Source: Laccaria trichodermophora
Taxonomy: Eukaryota > Basidiomycota > Agaricomycetes > Agaricales > Hydnangiaceae
Direction of reading: 5' to 3'
Length of the DNA stretch: 64,000 nucleotides
Assembly (NCBI GenBank): GCA_018417955.1
Contig: JACTVC010000033.1
Location: 462,022-526,021, forward strand
Positions 10,261 to 22,110 of this stretch are shown piece by piece (position 1 is the first letter of the stretch; each line of letters opens with the position of its first letter). Under the pieces are notes generated by a model. The model saw only the letters and a program-made list of their open reading frames with translations. It was not told the DNA's origin and ran no database searches. The translations under genes were made by a program, and so were the position numbers.

Positions 10261-12479
10261 GGTATACTTTATGTTGCCTCATCTTCAATCCAACAAATGC
10301 CCAACATAGTCCATTCTTCAGTCTGACAAGGGCAGAAAGAAGAGCTTACACATGAATGAAGACCCATCTTAGCTTTGCCTCCCAGTAGCAGAGACATTCC
10401 AACATCCAAATGTGACAGTCTCAGTGAGTTTACCCTGTTGCAAGTGATTTATCATAGGAAAGTCCTAGTAATAGCTAACAATGCGAAAGAGGTCTAATTG
10501 TGACAAAGGAGAACGGTGTGTTGCGAGTGGGTAACAAAAATGTGCTTTGTGACAACCACGTCTCAATTTATCTTCAAGTCTGCTGCAGGCACTGTGAATA
10601 TTATGTTGATTGCACACAGAAAAGTGCAGCAAAAGTCCTTGCATTGATGTCAGAAGTAACCATCATGGGCCAAGCTCGATCAACTTAGCACATTGTCAAG
10701 AGGTGAGTATTCAATGGCAACCTAGACATCTGGTTAGCAATCAGCAGTCAATCGTCAGTGATTGGCAAGTGACAAAGCCTTGACCAGGACCCTTGAGGCG
10801 GCCTCGTGTCAGTTCTCGTGGTGAGATCTTTGTTTCACGTCAAGCACTTGTAGGTTAGATCTCAAGTGACACAAGGATAAGTGATTGTTAGCCTCATGAG
10901 GGGTAACAAAGAGTGACCTTAGTAGTCATAAGTATACCTGAAGAATTAGACGTTAGAGGGCACACTGCACTAAGTATGATATGATGTAGCAAACAATCAC
11001 CAGTCAAGGATTGGTGTTGCAAAAAGTGCAGTGGACTAAATATAATTGGGTGGCATGGGCTTCATCTCATCAGAGATGATCAGAAGAGCAGCTCCCCTGC
11101 GGAGTGCCTATAAAGTTTCGTGTTTGGGTATGGAAGAGGATGGGAAGAGGAGTTAGGTATTATTTGGTTGAGTTTATTTCCAAAGCCAATCCACAATGAC
11201 CATGGACAGCGACTCAGAACTATGTGCATGACACTGGCTACATCTTCTATTGTCTGCTACGCAACGACGACCAGGACGAAGATTAAGGCTACCAATGGCA
11301 AAGGTCACTATTGAGGACAAGGCTGCAGGGAAATGTGCATTCTGTTCAACCATGAAATGCTAATTCTATCTCTACCAGAGTGCTCCAATGCTGTTCATAA
11401 CCAAAGAAATTGCGAAGCTGGCTGCTGATACAATTTGCTAACACCTGGTTGTTTCCCTCAGCATATGGGCTGCTCAATGGTGTGCGAAAAGGTGTGTGTA
11501 TGCATTCGGGGCTCTCATTGTCAATGCCATTTTGCTATATATAGGTACTGCTGGCTACGAAAACAATACTCAGGCCATTGGCCAGCGACAGCAGATCAGA
11601 CTCTTAGTGCTGGTCGTTTGAGCTCGCTCTAGAATGGGATCCGGTCATTTGGTTTGCACATGTGTTGTTGACACTTTCTTTAGGGGTGTGATTGGAGACG
11701 GGATTTGGTCCATCGTCGGTGGAAATTATGCTATGATGTATGGTGGGATGGATGGTGGAGGGCCATACAATGATCTTGATGGCTGCAACTTGTGAGTCAA
11801 GGATTTTATATAGTCTGTCTCTTCTAACCTGCCTTGTAGAGAGACTTTAGAGGATGGAAGCCTGATTATCGTTGATTCTGACTCCACTTTTGTCTCACCC
11901 ACATGTCTTACACCCGTAGGGATTGATGACCGAGGACGATGTCTGCTCCCAGAGGAACCTGTTGGCCACATGCATTGCAAAGGCAACAACTTTGGTATGC
12001 TCCCAGCTTCCAATTTATTCCTGCCAATCCCCAGTCTAACACTGAAACAACAATACAGGTGTCCAAGTCCAAGAAAGTATGTCTACCTACTTGATTCCTT
12101 CTCCCCTCCCCACAATCCCCACAATTCCCCACAGCACGCAGATCAAGTGTCATGATCCACAATGTCTTTTTCTTCAAAGGTCTGATCACTCAGTTTTTCA
12201 CATGGCAGGCCTTCAATGTGAGCTTGAATTCTGCCCATCTGTTCAGCAATGTCACCAAGGTGGTGTCATGGTCATCCTTCACTTGGTTTTTCGTATGGCG
12301 GGCCTTCGATGTGAGCTTGGATTCCACCCATCTGTTTGGCAACGTCGCCAATGTGGTGTCATGGTCATCCTTATCAAAACTGGATTTCTACCCAATGTGA
12401 TTCTCTCTTTGATTCTATTTATGCTGGGTTTCACATCGCACAGCTCCCTCCAAACACTGCCATCATTGCACCTGGCCCC
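10261..12479. other. Unique centre of long-TIR element, no recognised gene
   Basis: This 2.2 kb has only short open frames and none resembles a transposase, helicase or other known family. The one internal structure seen is a 93-bp direct duplication at 12187-12373. Confidence 0.5.
12187..12373. repeat. 93-bp direct duplication, in frame
   Basis: Two diverged copies, the second starting 93 bp after the first. Because 93 is a multiple of three, a plus-strand frame is repeated as a 31-residue unit (e.g. AFNVSLNSAHLF and AFDVSLDSTHLF). It may be a relic of a coding repeat or just a tandem duplication. Confidence 0.6.
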
Positions 12480-13700
12480 TTGATAACAACAATTATCATA
12501 CCTTATCACACTTCAGTCAGCAATCAGTAGTTATAGTTATCCATACTAAGTGCATAGTTACTATTATCCAGTATTGATAACAACAATTATTATGATTTCA
12601 TGAATTAGCATTATAATTATCCAGTAGACTAAACTTCACTGTGGTTAGCATTATCGTACTCTATCATACTTAGCACATAGTTTACTATTATCTAGCATTA
12701 TTATTGATAACAACGATTATTATCCCTCATCTACCACACTTCAGTCAGCAATTAGTAGTTATCCATACTTAGTGCATAGTTTACTATTATCCAGTATTGA
12801 TAACAGCAATTATTATATGGTGTCATAAATTAGCATTATAATTATCCAGTAGTTTACTGTACTTGAACATTGACAGCTAATGAAGCCAGTTGGAAGCTCC
12901 CTGCTGCCCCTTTCTCTAACTTTACTAGAGGAACAAAATTTTACTATACTTACTAGCCAAAATTTCAAATTTACCCTGTTTGATAATTTTTTTTTTCTTT
13001 CTCAATGTGTTTCCTGGGCACATGCCAGGATTTTTTTTATTTTGATCATTCAATATACTTTCACATGGCTACACCAGGCTTATTATAAATGATAGTGCCA
13101 AGAAAATACTGTACTTATTTTAAAGCAAATGGAAGGATTATATTTTGAATGTGACCAAAATATCTCTTTCATGTGCCACTGGGGCAAATTTGAAGAATAT
13201 TTTATATGTGATCATAATGTTACCATCAATTTCATGAAGCTCAGATAATAGATTTTCTCAGCATGTGCCTGACCTCCACATCTTGCCTACATGATGGGTA
13301 TATTTTTTCTGTGACTTTTCAATTTGCTCCCTGATTACATTGAAAGCATTTTATTTGATATGTCAATATCTACGTGCCTAGCACTCACATGTTGATTGCA
13401 TTTATGTGTGTATATTTACTTTAGCATGGTTATACATCAAGCATGTGACCATAATCTGCCTATTGGGCACATTCTGGTCACATATTAAATGAACAAATCA
13501 GCCACATATTATAGCCCATTCAAATGGGCATATTTTTTCTGTGACTAGGATTCCCATGATATTTGCATTTTGGAGCATACTTGAATTAAACTTCAAATGT
13601 GCACTGTAGGCATATGGAAAGAATATGGGAGAGCATTAATGCCTCCAATCAACATATGCTTACTCATGTGCCCATTGGCCAAATAGCCGGTTCTCCCCTG
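12480..13700. repeat. Right terminal inverted repeat
   Basis: Inverted copy of 9187-10260, including the AT-rich GATAATAG minisatellite at its inner edge (about 12480-12840) and the CAGGGGAGAACC terminus at 13700. The two arms differ by scattered substitutions and small indels. Confidence 0.75.
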
Positions 13701-14647
13701 TGTGAGTGTCAATTGTATACAGGCATGTATAATATCCACTGACTCTCAAAGAGGGGATCAGAAGTTTGATTGAGCTCCAAAATCTCTCACAGCCTTCATC
13801 ATCAGTAAGGCCAAAACCTTTACACTTTCTTGGATGATAAATCAGTTGACAAGCCCATTGGTGACCATATGCATGGAAAACAGATATAGCCCAGATTAAC
13901 TGATCATGAAAGTCCTTTAAAAAGCCCCATTTAAGGGAACTTCGATGCAACTGGCATCCAATATCATAAAGTACTCCAACTTGAGCAGTAGATGGCAAGT
14001 GATCAAAGAGACGTTCCAGAAGAACCAGAGAATAATGTTGCTTCTCTCCAGCAGATGTCATGTTAACAAGCCACAAGACACGATCATGTTGACAGAGCAG
14101 AGCCATTATACCAGTATCTGAGAAAAACTGAGTACTAGCTTTGACTCTCTTCTCATCTGCAGCAGTAAAAGAGTCTTCACACATGTTCAACACAGAGTTA
14201 GGAACTTGAATCCCAGGTTCACAGTGATCAGCATCAGCATCTGAAGGAGCTGTCTGCCTAGTAGTATCTCTTCCTTTTGGTTTGCCCTGTGGACAGACTG
14301 TTTCTACCTTATCTTCCATGGACTTGACATCAGCTGAGGAGATAAAAATAGTCTCAGGATGCTGGCGAGGGGCTGGTGGTTCTTTGCCTTGTGCCTTTCT
14401 TGACTTTTGTTTGAAGCATGCATCCAAGCATACAATGAAGTCCACCCTATAGAGAAATTTATAAAGACTATTGTGACAGACCAAGCAAAAGGATGCACAG
14501 ATCTTCTGTTTTTTTCCAATCTTTTCCTCCAAAACAGAGTGGACAATGTGACCACAAGTACTCACTTGGCCTTCCCTGGTTATCTGCCTCACCTGCTGCA
14601 GGCTGATTCCCACCATGAGCTGGACCCTCATCTTCAGGGCTACTCAT
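13660..14647 (-). pseudogene. KDZ transposase fragment
   Basis: Encodes the N-terminal and core parts of a Kyakuja-Dileera-Zisupton transposase, a DDE enzyme that moves DNA by cut-and-paste. Visible landmarks are CPLCFGG (CxC2-type cysteine region), DFIVCLDACFKQK, LYDIGCQLHRS, FHAYGHQWACQ and DDEGCERFWSSIK; the Asp in YDIGC and the Glu in DEGCERF are likely active-site residues. The ATG at 14647 opens a frame that slips by one base near an A-run at about 14515. At 13700 the gene runs into the terminal repeat of a 4.5-kb element and stops at 13660, so the C-terminus is missing. KDZ elements are abundant in Agaricomycetes. Confidence 0.85.
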
Positions 14648-14824
14648 TTCCACATCTGTCACTATATTAGCTCAACACTGAAGTGATTAATTATAAACAT
14701 CAAGTCACCCTTTTCTGTTTAAGTTCTAAGATGTCAGAAAAGCAAAATGAATCTAATTACATAAATCGTACCTTGAATATCAGTAAATGAAAGCCTTATT
14801 TGATTCAAATAATTGGCAAGAAGA

Positions 14825-14890
14825 CTTGTGGGTGTGGGCCAGTGCTTCGCATGGCATGTATGAGTCCTTCCCATGGACCTCCAATGCTGA
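14825..14890 (+). mobile_element. Terminus of a Helitron-like repeat, opposite orientation
   Basis: A|CTTGTGGGTGTGGGCCAGTG followed by GCATGGCATGTATGAGTCC matches the 5' end of the 1.16-kb repeats, but on the plus strand. Sequence beyond about 14890 does not match those copies, so this is a truncated copy or another subfamily. The stretch 14891-15171 is AT-rich with an inverted AATGTGGCTTGCAT pair and no gene. Confidence 0.6.
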
Positions 14891-15171
14891 AAAATATGTA
14901 GAGTAGGTTTTTTTTAAAAAAAGGCATATTTTAACATTTTTATTAACAATGGATGCAAGCCACATTAACTTAAATCAAATTAGTGTGAAGAGATTGTAAA
15001 TAATGTTACAGTAACAATGTCTAAAAAATTGTAAAATCATTTGACATTTATTTACAATTCTTTATAGTCATTTGCTTCAAATTAATGTGGCTTGCATTCA
15101 AAGTTATAAAGATATTAATCTAGAATTCTATTTTAATGTAAAATTTATCAAGACAAAGTTCTAATTTAAAG

Positions 15172-15265
15172 TTAAGAATATACAGCTAAAACAAGTTCCT
15201 GATCTTCATAGTATCTAAGATCATTATTGCTTTTATCATCTATCTGCCCATCTTCTATACACTTA
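15172..15265 (-). pseudogene. Helitron ORF, C-terminal segment
   Basis: Not obvious as a gene by itself. When the 1151-bp repeat at 15266-16416 is removed exactly between A and T, the frame of the upstream Helitron protein continues here for about 31 codons (through KCIEDGQ and LVLAVYS) to a TAA at 15172-15174. This places the real end of the Helitron protein here and shows the repeat was inserted into a previously continuous reading frame. Confidence 0.75.
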
Positions 15266-16416
15266 TTATGAGTCCTTAAGAGTTTACAGGTAAGACTCAT
15301 TCTTTATCAACTGAGGACTTAGGCAAATTTTTCATTCATTCATTGATTGATTTACCTTTCATCACTGCAGGAACCTTTTCCCTTAAAGAGAAAAGCAGCC
15401 ATAAAATCAGGAAAAATGGCAAAAAATATGTAAAAAATCAGAATATTGCTTAGTAAATTGGGGAGGCTGTGTTCAGGCTTCAGGGTCAATATCTAAATAT
15501 AGAAACCAGCTAAAAGTTGCCAGAAAATCACAAAAAAACACTCAAAAATTAAGAGGGATCTTCTCTGTTGCCATAGTGTTGGAGGGGCTGTGTTCAGGGT
15601 TCAGGGTTCATATCTAAATATAGAACAAAATAAGAAAAATGGCTAGCAAATCAGAAAAAAATGAGTAAAAAAATAAAAATGATACTTTTTCTGTTGCCAT
15701 GATGTAGAGGGGCTGTGTCCAGTGTCCAGAGTCAATATTTAAATATGGAAAATTAAGATAATCATGTAATAATATCATTATATTATGCAATATGACTATA
15801 TCATCAGACCAGTCTTCTTGCTCTTTGAGATATTGGTTAAAATTGCATAACAATTTCTAAAAAGTGTCCAATTTTTTCAGTATTTTGTGTTTTTCTCAAC
15901 AAGGAATGGTCTGCATGACATTATTTATACATATTTGTAAAGGTAAGGAAAGGGGGAACAATTTTTGTTAATGGAGCTAAGTGAGAGGCTGTGTTTCTAC
16001 TACTGTGGGAATTTTAACCCAAAAAGGAAATTTACCCCAGATATATAGAGCATACTATTATAGGTCACAAAATATAACTAACCATCTTTTTTCTTGAGAT
16101 ATATGCAAACAGGACTGTGGGAATATTTTACATAAACAGAAAAATAGTTATAAAATTGCTATAAAATCAAAAAAAAAAAAAAAAGGAAAAATAAGAATAG
16201 TACACATCACTGCTAAAATATTGATGGCTAGGCTCAGGGCTCAGGGTCCATTTGCAAATATAGAACAAAACTCAGAAAATCGTAAAGTGATTACATGACA
16301 TTGCAGCTGATGGGATGTCAGGAGGGTGGTCACATGACCAATTTCCTACAATTAAATTTAGAGTCCACAGGAAGGACTCATACATGCCATGCACAGCACT
16401 GGCCCACACCCACAAG
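15266..16416 (-). mobile_element. Helitron2/Helentron-like non-autonomous element, copy 1
   Basis: A 1151-bp repeat, read on the minus strand. Its 5' end is CTTGTGGGTGTGGGCC after an A; its 3' end is a hairpin-forming GAGTCTTAC...GTAAGGACTC then ATAA before a T. ATGAGTCCTT lies about 35 nt inside the 5' end, and its inverse (AAGGACTCAT) lies 2 nt from the 3' end. That asymmetric inverted repeat is a feature of Helitron2/Helentron elements. No target duplication is made, also as in Helitrons. The interior has diverged short direct repeats (CAGGGTCCATATCTAAATAT) and no coding region. Confidence 0.7.
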
Positions 16417-18593
16417 TTTTTGGTGGTTATCCCATCATGGAACCAAACTTTACCTTCATATGAAAAAACTCTAGAGGTGAAATGATTATCCCCATGGTAT
16501 ATGATCCCTCTCAGGCTTAGTAAGACTTCTTCTCCATTTACTACAAACTTCACCTTGTGACTAGTTTCAGTATTACAGTATGGATACTCCAGGATGATAA
16601 TCTTTGGAGCCTCTGCATAGGATACATGCTCAATCATTTCACCTGTGCAACCCCCACATATTTCTGTAGATGGCTTTTGAATTGATCCTATCCATTTTGA
16701 AGTTGATGCTGGTATAGGGTCAGATGCATGTAGAACATATCCCAATGTATCATCTACTTCATATGCATTTCCACAGTCTGAACATATTATTTCAGCTACT
16801 GCATTATTTTTTTCATACTTAAGCATTTCAAATGTAAGTTGTCTAACACTAGCACCTGTTTTGCCCATAGGAAATTTAATAGGATCTAAATTATGAAGAT
16901 CATGTCTAAGTTCATCTCTTACATTTTCTAAAGTAAGTGTTCCTTCAAGCACCTTGTTGAAACCAGCTGCCAATGCACCTAAATAATCTTGGTTGATCTC
17001 TGTAAAATTTGTAGTCCACCTCACAGGATCTATGTTCCAAATATGATATAAAATCACAAATAAGCTATCATATGCACAACTGTAATTTATACTATCCCAT
17101 TGAAGTCCTAACTTGATGCTAGACTTAGGCTTCAGTATTTTTTTACTCTTTTTCTTTATATTAATCTCATCATCATCATCCAGCTTATGCTTGACTGCAA
17201 CAGATCCCTTAGCTGGGACAAATGTTGAAGTTTTCTTGGGTTGCTCTGCTTTCTTATCTTTCCCTCTCTTAATTATCTGCCATGGACTGTCTGTAACCAC
17301 AGGTAGGATATCCATTAGATCATTTTCACTCCACCTCAAAGATGCATCTGTTTTCTCTGGAACATATGCTGTACCTTTCCAGTTTTGAAAATTTCTGATT
17401 AATGAATTGCGTGTGTATCCTACAACACAAGGAGGAAGTGACCCTTCATATCTAAGCCTAGTAATTTCATCTAGAAATTCTTGTTCTCTGAGTTCCTGCC
17501 TAAGATATTTTGCACATCCTCTAGTAACAATGCTAGGCTCAAAGCCTTGTAGAATGATAGTTCCAGCTGCACTTGCACTTCTGGAGAGGCAAGTATAGTA
17601 AGACATATGAGTATGGCAGCTGTTGAGATGGACAACATTGTATGGTCTGGTTTTTCCTTGAGCTGCATAATCTGTCATTGCAAAATTAGGTAGAACCCAA
17701 ACTTGTTGTCTTTCTATAGACTCCTTCAGGTCACTAGGGAATGTACATGTAATGGTTTTAGATCCCTTGACTAAAGGTACCACATTTTCTGGAAGCCCAG
17801 GTATTTGAATAGTTTTTGAAGGCTTATCTAATTTTACAAATAGAGTGTCCAGTATTCTCTTTCCATGTGGACCTTTCTTTGCCTGCCATTCAACTACAAA
17901 TCCTTCTTGACCTTTTGTTATGCACAGCTCAGTTGCATCATTGTTTCTGATCATCACAGGCATTCCAAGGCAGAGTGAAAGCTTTCCAGCAAAGTGTTCA
18001 GTTGATCCATGTCTGACATTCCAGATTTGATGTTGATCATCAAAGTCAATTTCATTTGACTTGTGCTTTGATTTTGAAGCAGCCTTTGATTTTCCCCACT
18101 TTGTTTTATTAGCTGGGTCAGCATCCTTTCCCCACTTATCTACAGAGTAAAAATGGGTCAATTTTTGGCCTGTCTCTTTAGCAAATCTTTCACACCCCAT
18201 TTGATTAATTTGATCTTTTTGTGTGTGTCTTCCACATATAATTGCCACATTTCTGAATTCCTTTGAAGCAATGTTACATCCTGGCTTTTTACTGGCTTGA
18301 AGAGTTCTCAAAAATTTAATGTCCTCAGCAGTACAATTTCCATATCTCATATTGACCAATGCTTTTCTCAGTGATGCATCTTGGGGAGTCTGAGTTTTCT
18401 GCCTTATATTCTCTCTAAGTATAACTACAGTTGCAACCTGATGCCAGAGAGCTTTTCCTACAGCAGCTTCTTGGCCACCTGGCTTCAAACCTGAATGGAC
18501 TTGTGTCCCAACTGAGTGACTGTATAGAGATTGACCACCAACAGGGGGCAGTTGGGCAAAATCACCAGCAAATATCATATTAATTCCACCATA
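16417..18593 (-). pseudogene. Helitron helicase, PIF1-like half with protease-like C-terminal domain
   Basis: On the minus strand the frame starts at the Walker B region (MIFAGDFAQLPPVGG), continues through the PIF1/RecD-type helicase (motifs TDYAAQGKT and YTCLSRSASA), and then has a second domain of about 250 residues. That domain contains NYSCAYDSLFVILYHIW and a later GIIYHGDNHFTSRVF, resembling the Cys and His boxes of USP/UCH-type cysteine peptidases; a zinc-binding CSDCGNAYE / CGGC pair lies between. The Walker A half of the helicase is missing, cut off by the repeat at 18594. The coding sequence resumes at 15265 beyond copy 1. Confidence 0.85.
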
Positions 18594-19752
18594 TTATGAG
18601 TCCTTACGAGTTTACAAGTAAGACTCATTCTTTATCAACTGAGGACTTAGGCAAAATTTTCATTCATTCATTGATTGATTTACCTTTCATCACTGCAGGA
18701 ACCTTTTCCCTTAAACAGAAAAGCAGCTATAGAATCAGGAAAAATGGCAAGAAAAATGGCAAAAAATATCTAAAAAATCAGAATATTGCTCAGTAAGTTG
18801 GGGAGGCTGTGTTCAGGGTTCAGGGTCAATATCTAAATATAGAAACCAGCTAAAAGTTGCTAGAAAATCAGAAAAAAAATACCCAAAAATTAAGCGGCAT
18901 CTTCTCTGTCACCATGGTAAGGGGCTGTGTTCAGGGTTCAGGGTCCATATCTAAATATAGAACAAAGTAAGAAAAATGGCTAGCAAATCAGAAAAAAAAT
19001 GAGTAAAAATAAAAATAAAACTTTTTTGTTGCCATGATGTATGAGGGGCTGTGTCCAGTGTTCAGGGTCCATATCCAAATATAGAAAATTAAGCCAACTA
19101 TGTAAAATATCATCATATTATACAATATCATCAGACCAGCCATCTTGCTCTTTGAGATATTGGTCAAAAATGCACAACAATTTCCAAAGTGTCCAATTTT
19201 TTCAGTATTTTGTGTTTTTCTCAATGAGGAATGGTCTGCATAACATTATTTATATATAGGTGTAAAGGTAAGGAAAGGGGCTACAATTTTTGTTAGCAGA
19301 GCTAAGTGAGAGGCTGTGTTTCTAATACCATGGGAATTTTAACCCAAAAAGGAAATTATCACAGATATATAGAGCATGCTATTATAGGTCACAAAATATA
19401 ACTAACCATCTTCTTTCCTGAGATATATGCAAACAGGACTATGGGAATATTTTACCATAAACAGAAAAATAGTTATAAAATTGAGAAAATTTGCTATAAA
19501 ATTTAAAAAAAAACAAAAAAAGGAAAAACAAGAATAGTACACTTTGTTGCTATGATGTTGATGGCTAGACTCAGGGCTCAGGGTCCATTTCCAAATATAG
19601 AAGAAAACTTAGAAAATTATAAAGTGATTACATGTCATTGCATCTGATGGCATGTCAGGAGGGTGGTCACATGACCAATTTCCTAAAATAAATTTAGTGT
19701 CCACAGGAAGGACTCATACATGCCATGCAAAGCACTGGCCCACACCCACAAG
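18594..19752 (-). mobile_element. Helitron2/Helentron-like non-autonomous element, copy 2
   Basis: A 1159-bp repeat with the same ends as copy 1 and the same A|...|T flanks. It separates the Rep half from the helicase half of the Helitron. Removing it does not restore a frame: the residues on its two sides (DSDSD on one, GGINMIF on the other) are normally separated by several hundred residues including Walker A. Confidence 0.7.
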
Positions 19753-21116
19753 TCAGAATCAGAATCATCAGAATCATCAACTAGTTGTGGTAGTACTTCA
19801 GTACTGACTTGCTCAATTTTTTCTAACAAGTCAAGTTCATCATCAGAATCTGTAATTTCATCATGCTTTTGGGAGCTATTGGCTACTTTGCATCTGGCAG
19901 ACATTTGAACCCATTCATATAGTGTCTTATCTTCAGAGATTGTTGGTCTATAGATGTAATCATGAACTGATGAAAAGCCCACATATTCACCTTTGCCTTT
20001 TTGAAGTACAAGTTTTTCAGGTATCTCTCCTTTTCCAAGTCTTCCTCTGATCTGAAGGGTTTTAGAGCTTCCCTTACAAAGTTTTTCCAGTAGACCACTG
20101 CAAATTTGTGACTAGTATAATGATCAGGATTTCCCAAAAGATATAAAGCAGCCATAGGACCTCCAATCTCTATTCTAGCTGTTAAACAGTTGCTAGCCTG
20201 TGTTACAATTTTTCTTGCCTTTTCTTTTCTTTCTAAAGACCCTCCCAACATTTCAGAGTTTCTGTCATATACACTCCTAATAGCATCAAATATTGCATAA
20301 GTTTTTAACCCAGGCTTAGTCACATAATCTGAGATATATGCCACTATAGCTTTGATAGCTGTTCCAGATAGGAGGCTTGTTACATCTGAGTTACATCTAA
20401 GCAGATAAGTGACTGGAGGAGATAGTGTATTAATCCATTCCTCTCCTTTCTTGACATTCAATGCCCCAGTGTTTGAATCCACCTCTGTCTGATCATATAA
20501 TGGTCTGGGAAATCTAGCTTTACATTTTCCCTGTTTATTCATACATGTAGGTCTATCCCTCTTTGCAGCTTTTTCACTAGCTGATCTGTTCCTTCCACAA
20601 TCATGTACATTAGACCTCAGAATCAGATCATCTACTGTCTTTGCATACTCTTGCCACCATGTGCTAAGATTTTCACATTTTTCACAATTATTGCAGTCAC
20701 AAAATGGAGAAGGTGCTTCAGGTAAAGTCTGTGTTGGATCCTTATAATCCTTGTTTTGATTTTTCTCTCTATCTACCTGGTGCTTCACCTTATCCATTGA
20801 CCCTGTCATAAATTCACCAATGTGGACAGCCTCCAAATATTCAACTATTTTCTTTTGAAAGTCTGAAAAAGGATCCATGATTTTATCTCTGATTTCCTGA
20901 GGAGTTAGAGCTCCTTTGATCCAAAGTAGCATATGCAAATGTAAAGTCAATCTTCCCTGTTGTTCCACTGTTGCATAAAATGCCTCTGTATCGCCATACA
21001 GTCCTCTATGTTTTTCACCCACACCAAGAACATGCTTGATGAACATCTCAGTTATGAAGTGGAAAAATCTAGCACCAGCTACAGGATTATTTGCAATTAA
21101 TTTGTATCTTTCATCA
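19753..21116 (-). pseudogene. Helitron Rep (HUH endonuclease) half
   Basis: Encodes the rolling-circle initiator domain that nicks DNA at Helitron ends. The metal-binding HUH motif is TLHLHMLLW, and the paired-tyrosine motif AYISDYVTK is present about 200 residues later with both tyrosines and the lysine. Cysteine pairs (CDCNNCEKC) suggest a zinc site between them. The frame shifts near 19980: the downstream part continues in another frame with FSSVHDYIYRP. The start of the protein is missing because the frame emerges from repeat copy 4 at 21117. Confidence 0.85.
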
Positions 21117-22110
21117 TTATGAGTCCTTACGAGTTTACGAGTAAGACTCATTCTTTATCAACTGAGGACTTAGGCAAATTTTTCATTGATTGATTGATTG
21201 ATTCACCTTTCAACACAGCAGGAACCTTTTACCTTTTACAGAAAAACACCTGTACAATGGAGCACAATCAGTAGGAAATTAGGAAAAAATAAGTGGAAAA
21301 TAATGTTGCTCAGTGGTACCATGTGAAGTTGGAGAGGCTGTGTTCAGGGTTGATATCTAAATATAGAAACCAGCTGAAAAATGGGCAGAAAATCAGAAAA
21401 AATACCCAAAAACTAAGGGTCATATTCTCTGTTGACATGATATTGAAGGGGCTGTGTTGATGGTTCAGGGTCCATATCTAAATATAGAACAAAGGCACAA
21501 AATGGCTAAAACATCAGAAAACAATGCAAATAACATTCATTGTTACCACAATGTTGAAGGGGCTGTGTTCAGGGTTCAGGGTCCATATCCAAATATAGAA
21601 ATGTTGTTACATTATGAAATGTGATTATATCATCTGACTAGCATTCTTTCTTGTTGAGACATTGGTCAAAATCTATGACTATTTTTAAAAAGTGTCCAAT
21701 TTTTTCAGTATTTTGTATTTTTCTCCATAATGAGTGCTCTATATGATATTATTTACATATATTTGTAAAGCTAAGCAAAGGGGCTACAACTTTTGTTAAC
21801 AGAGTTATACATGTGGCTGTGTTTCTGGTACCATGGGAGTTTTGACCCAAAAAGGAAATTGGTGGCAGTTTTATAGAGCATGCTGTTACATTTCTTTATG
21901 TGGTCACAAAATGTGACTAGCTATCTTTGTTCCTGAGATATATGCCAAACATACTGTGGGAACCTTTAACTATAACCAGAAAAACAGTCATAATATGATG
22001 AAAATTGGCTATAATATCACAAATAAATAAATAAAAAATACCAGGTGCCCATTCTTGCCATGACATTGCAGTGGCTGTGCTCACAATTCTAGAAAAAACT
22101 GAGAAGATTA
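21117..22110 (-). mobile_element. Helitron-like element copy 4, interrupted
   Basis: Same 3' terminus (minus strand) as the other copies, but more diverged. It is split by copy 3, which is inserted at 22110/22111. Sequence resembling the continuation (CATGTAATGGGATCTTGG, then GGTCACATGACC) resumes at about 23274-23400 without the terminal CTTGTGGGTG. Copy 4 is therefore older than copy 3. Confidence 0.6.

Larger units (their letters stand above)
9187..13700. mobile_element. 4.5-kb element with about 1.1-kb terminal inverted repeats
   Basis: Both ends start CAGGGGAGAACC (9187 rightwards; the reverse complement ends at 13700) and continue CTATTTGGCCAATGGGC. The arms match over about 1.1 kb: 9187 to about 10260 against about 12480 to 13700. 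The right end lies inside a KDZ transposase gene, whose frame runs into the repeat and stops at 13660. No matching target duplication was found next to the ends. The centre has no recognised transposase, so the element is non-autonomous or has captured or lost its core. Confidence 0.75.
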
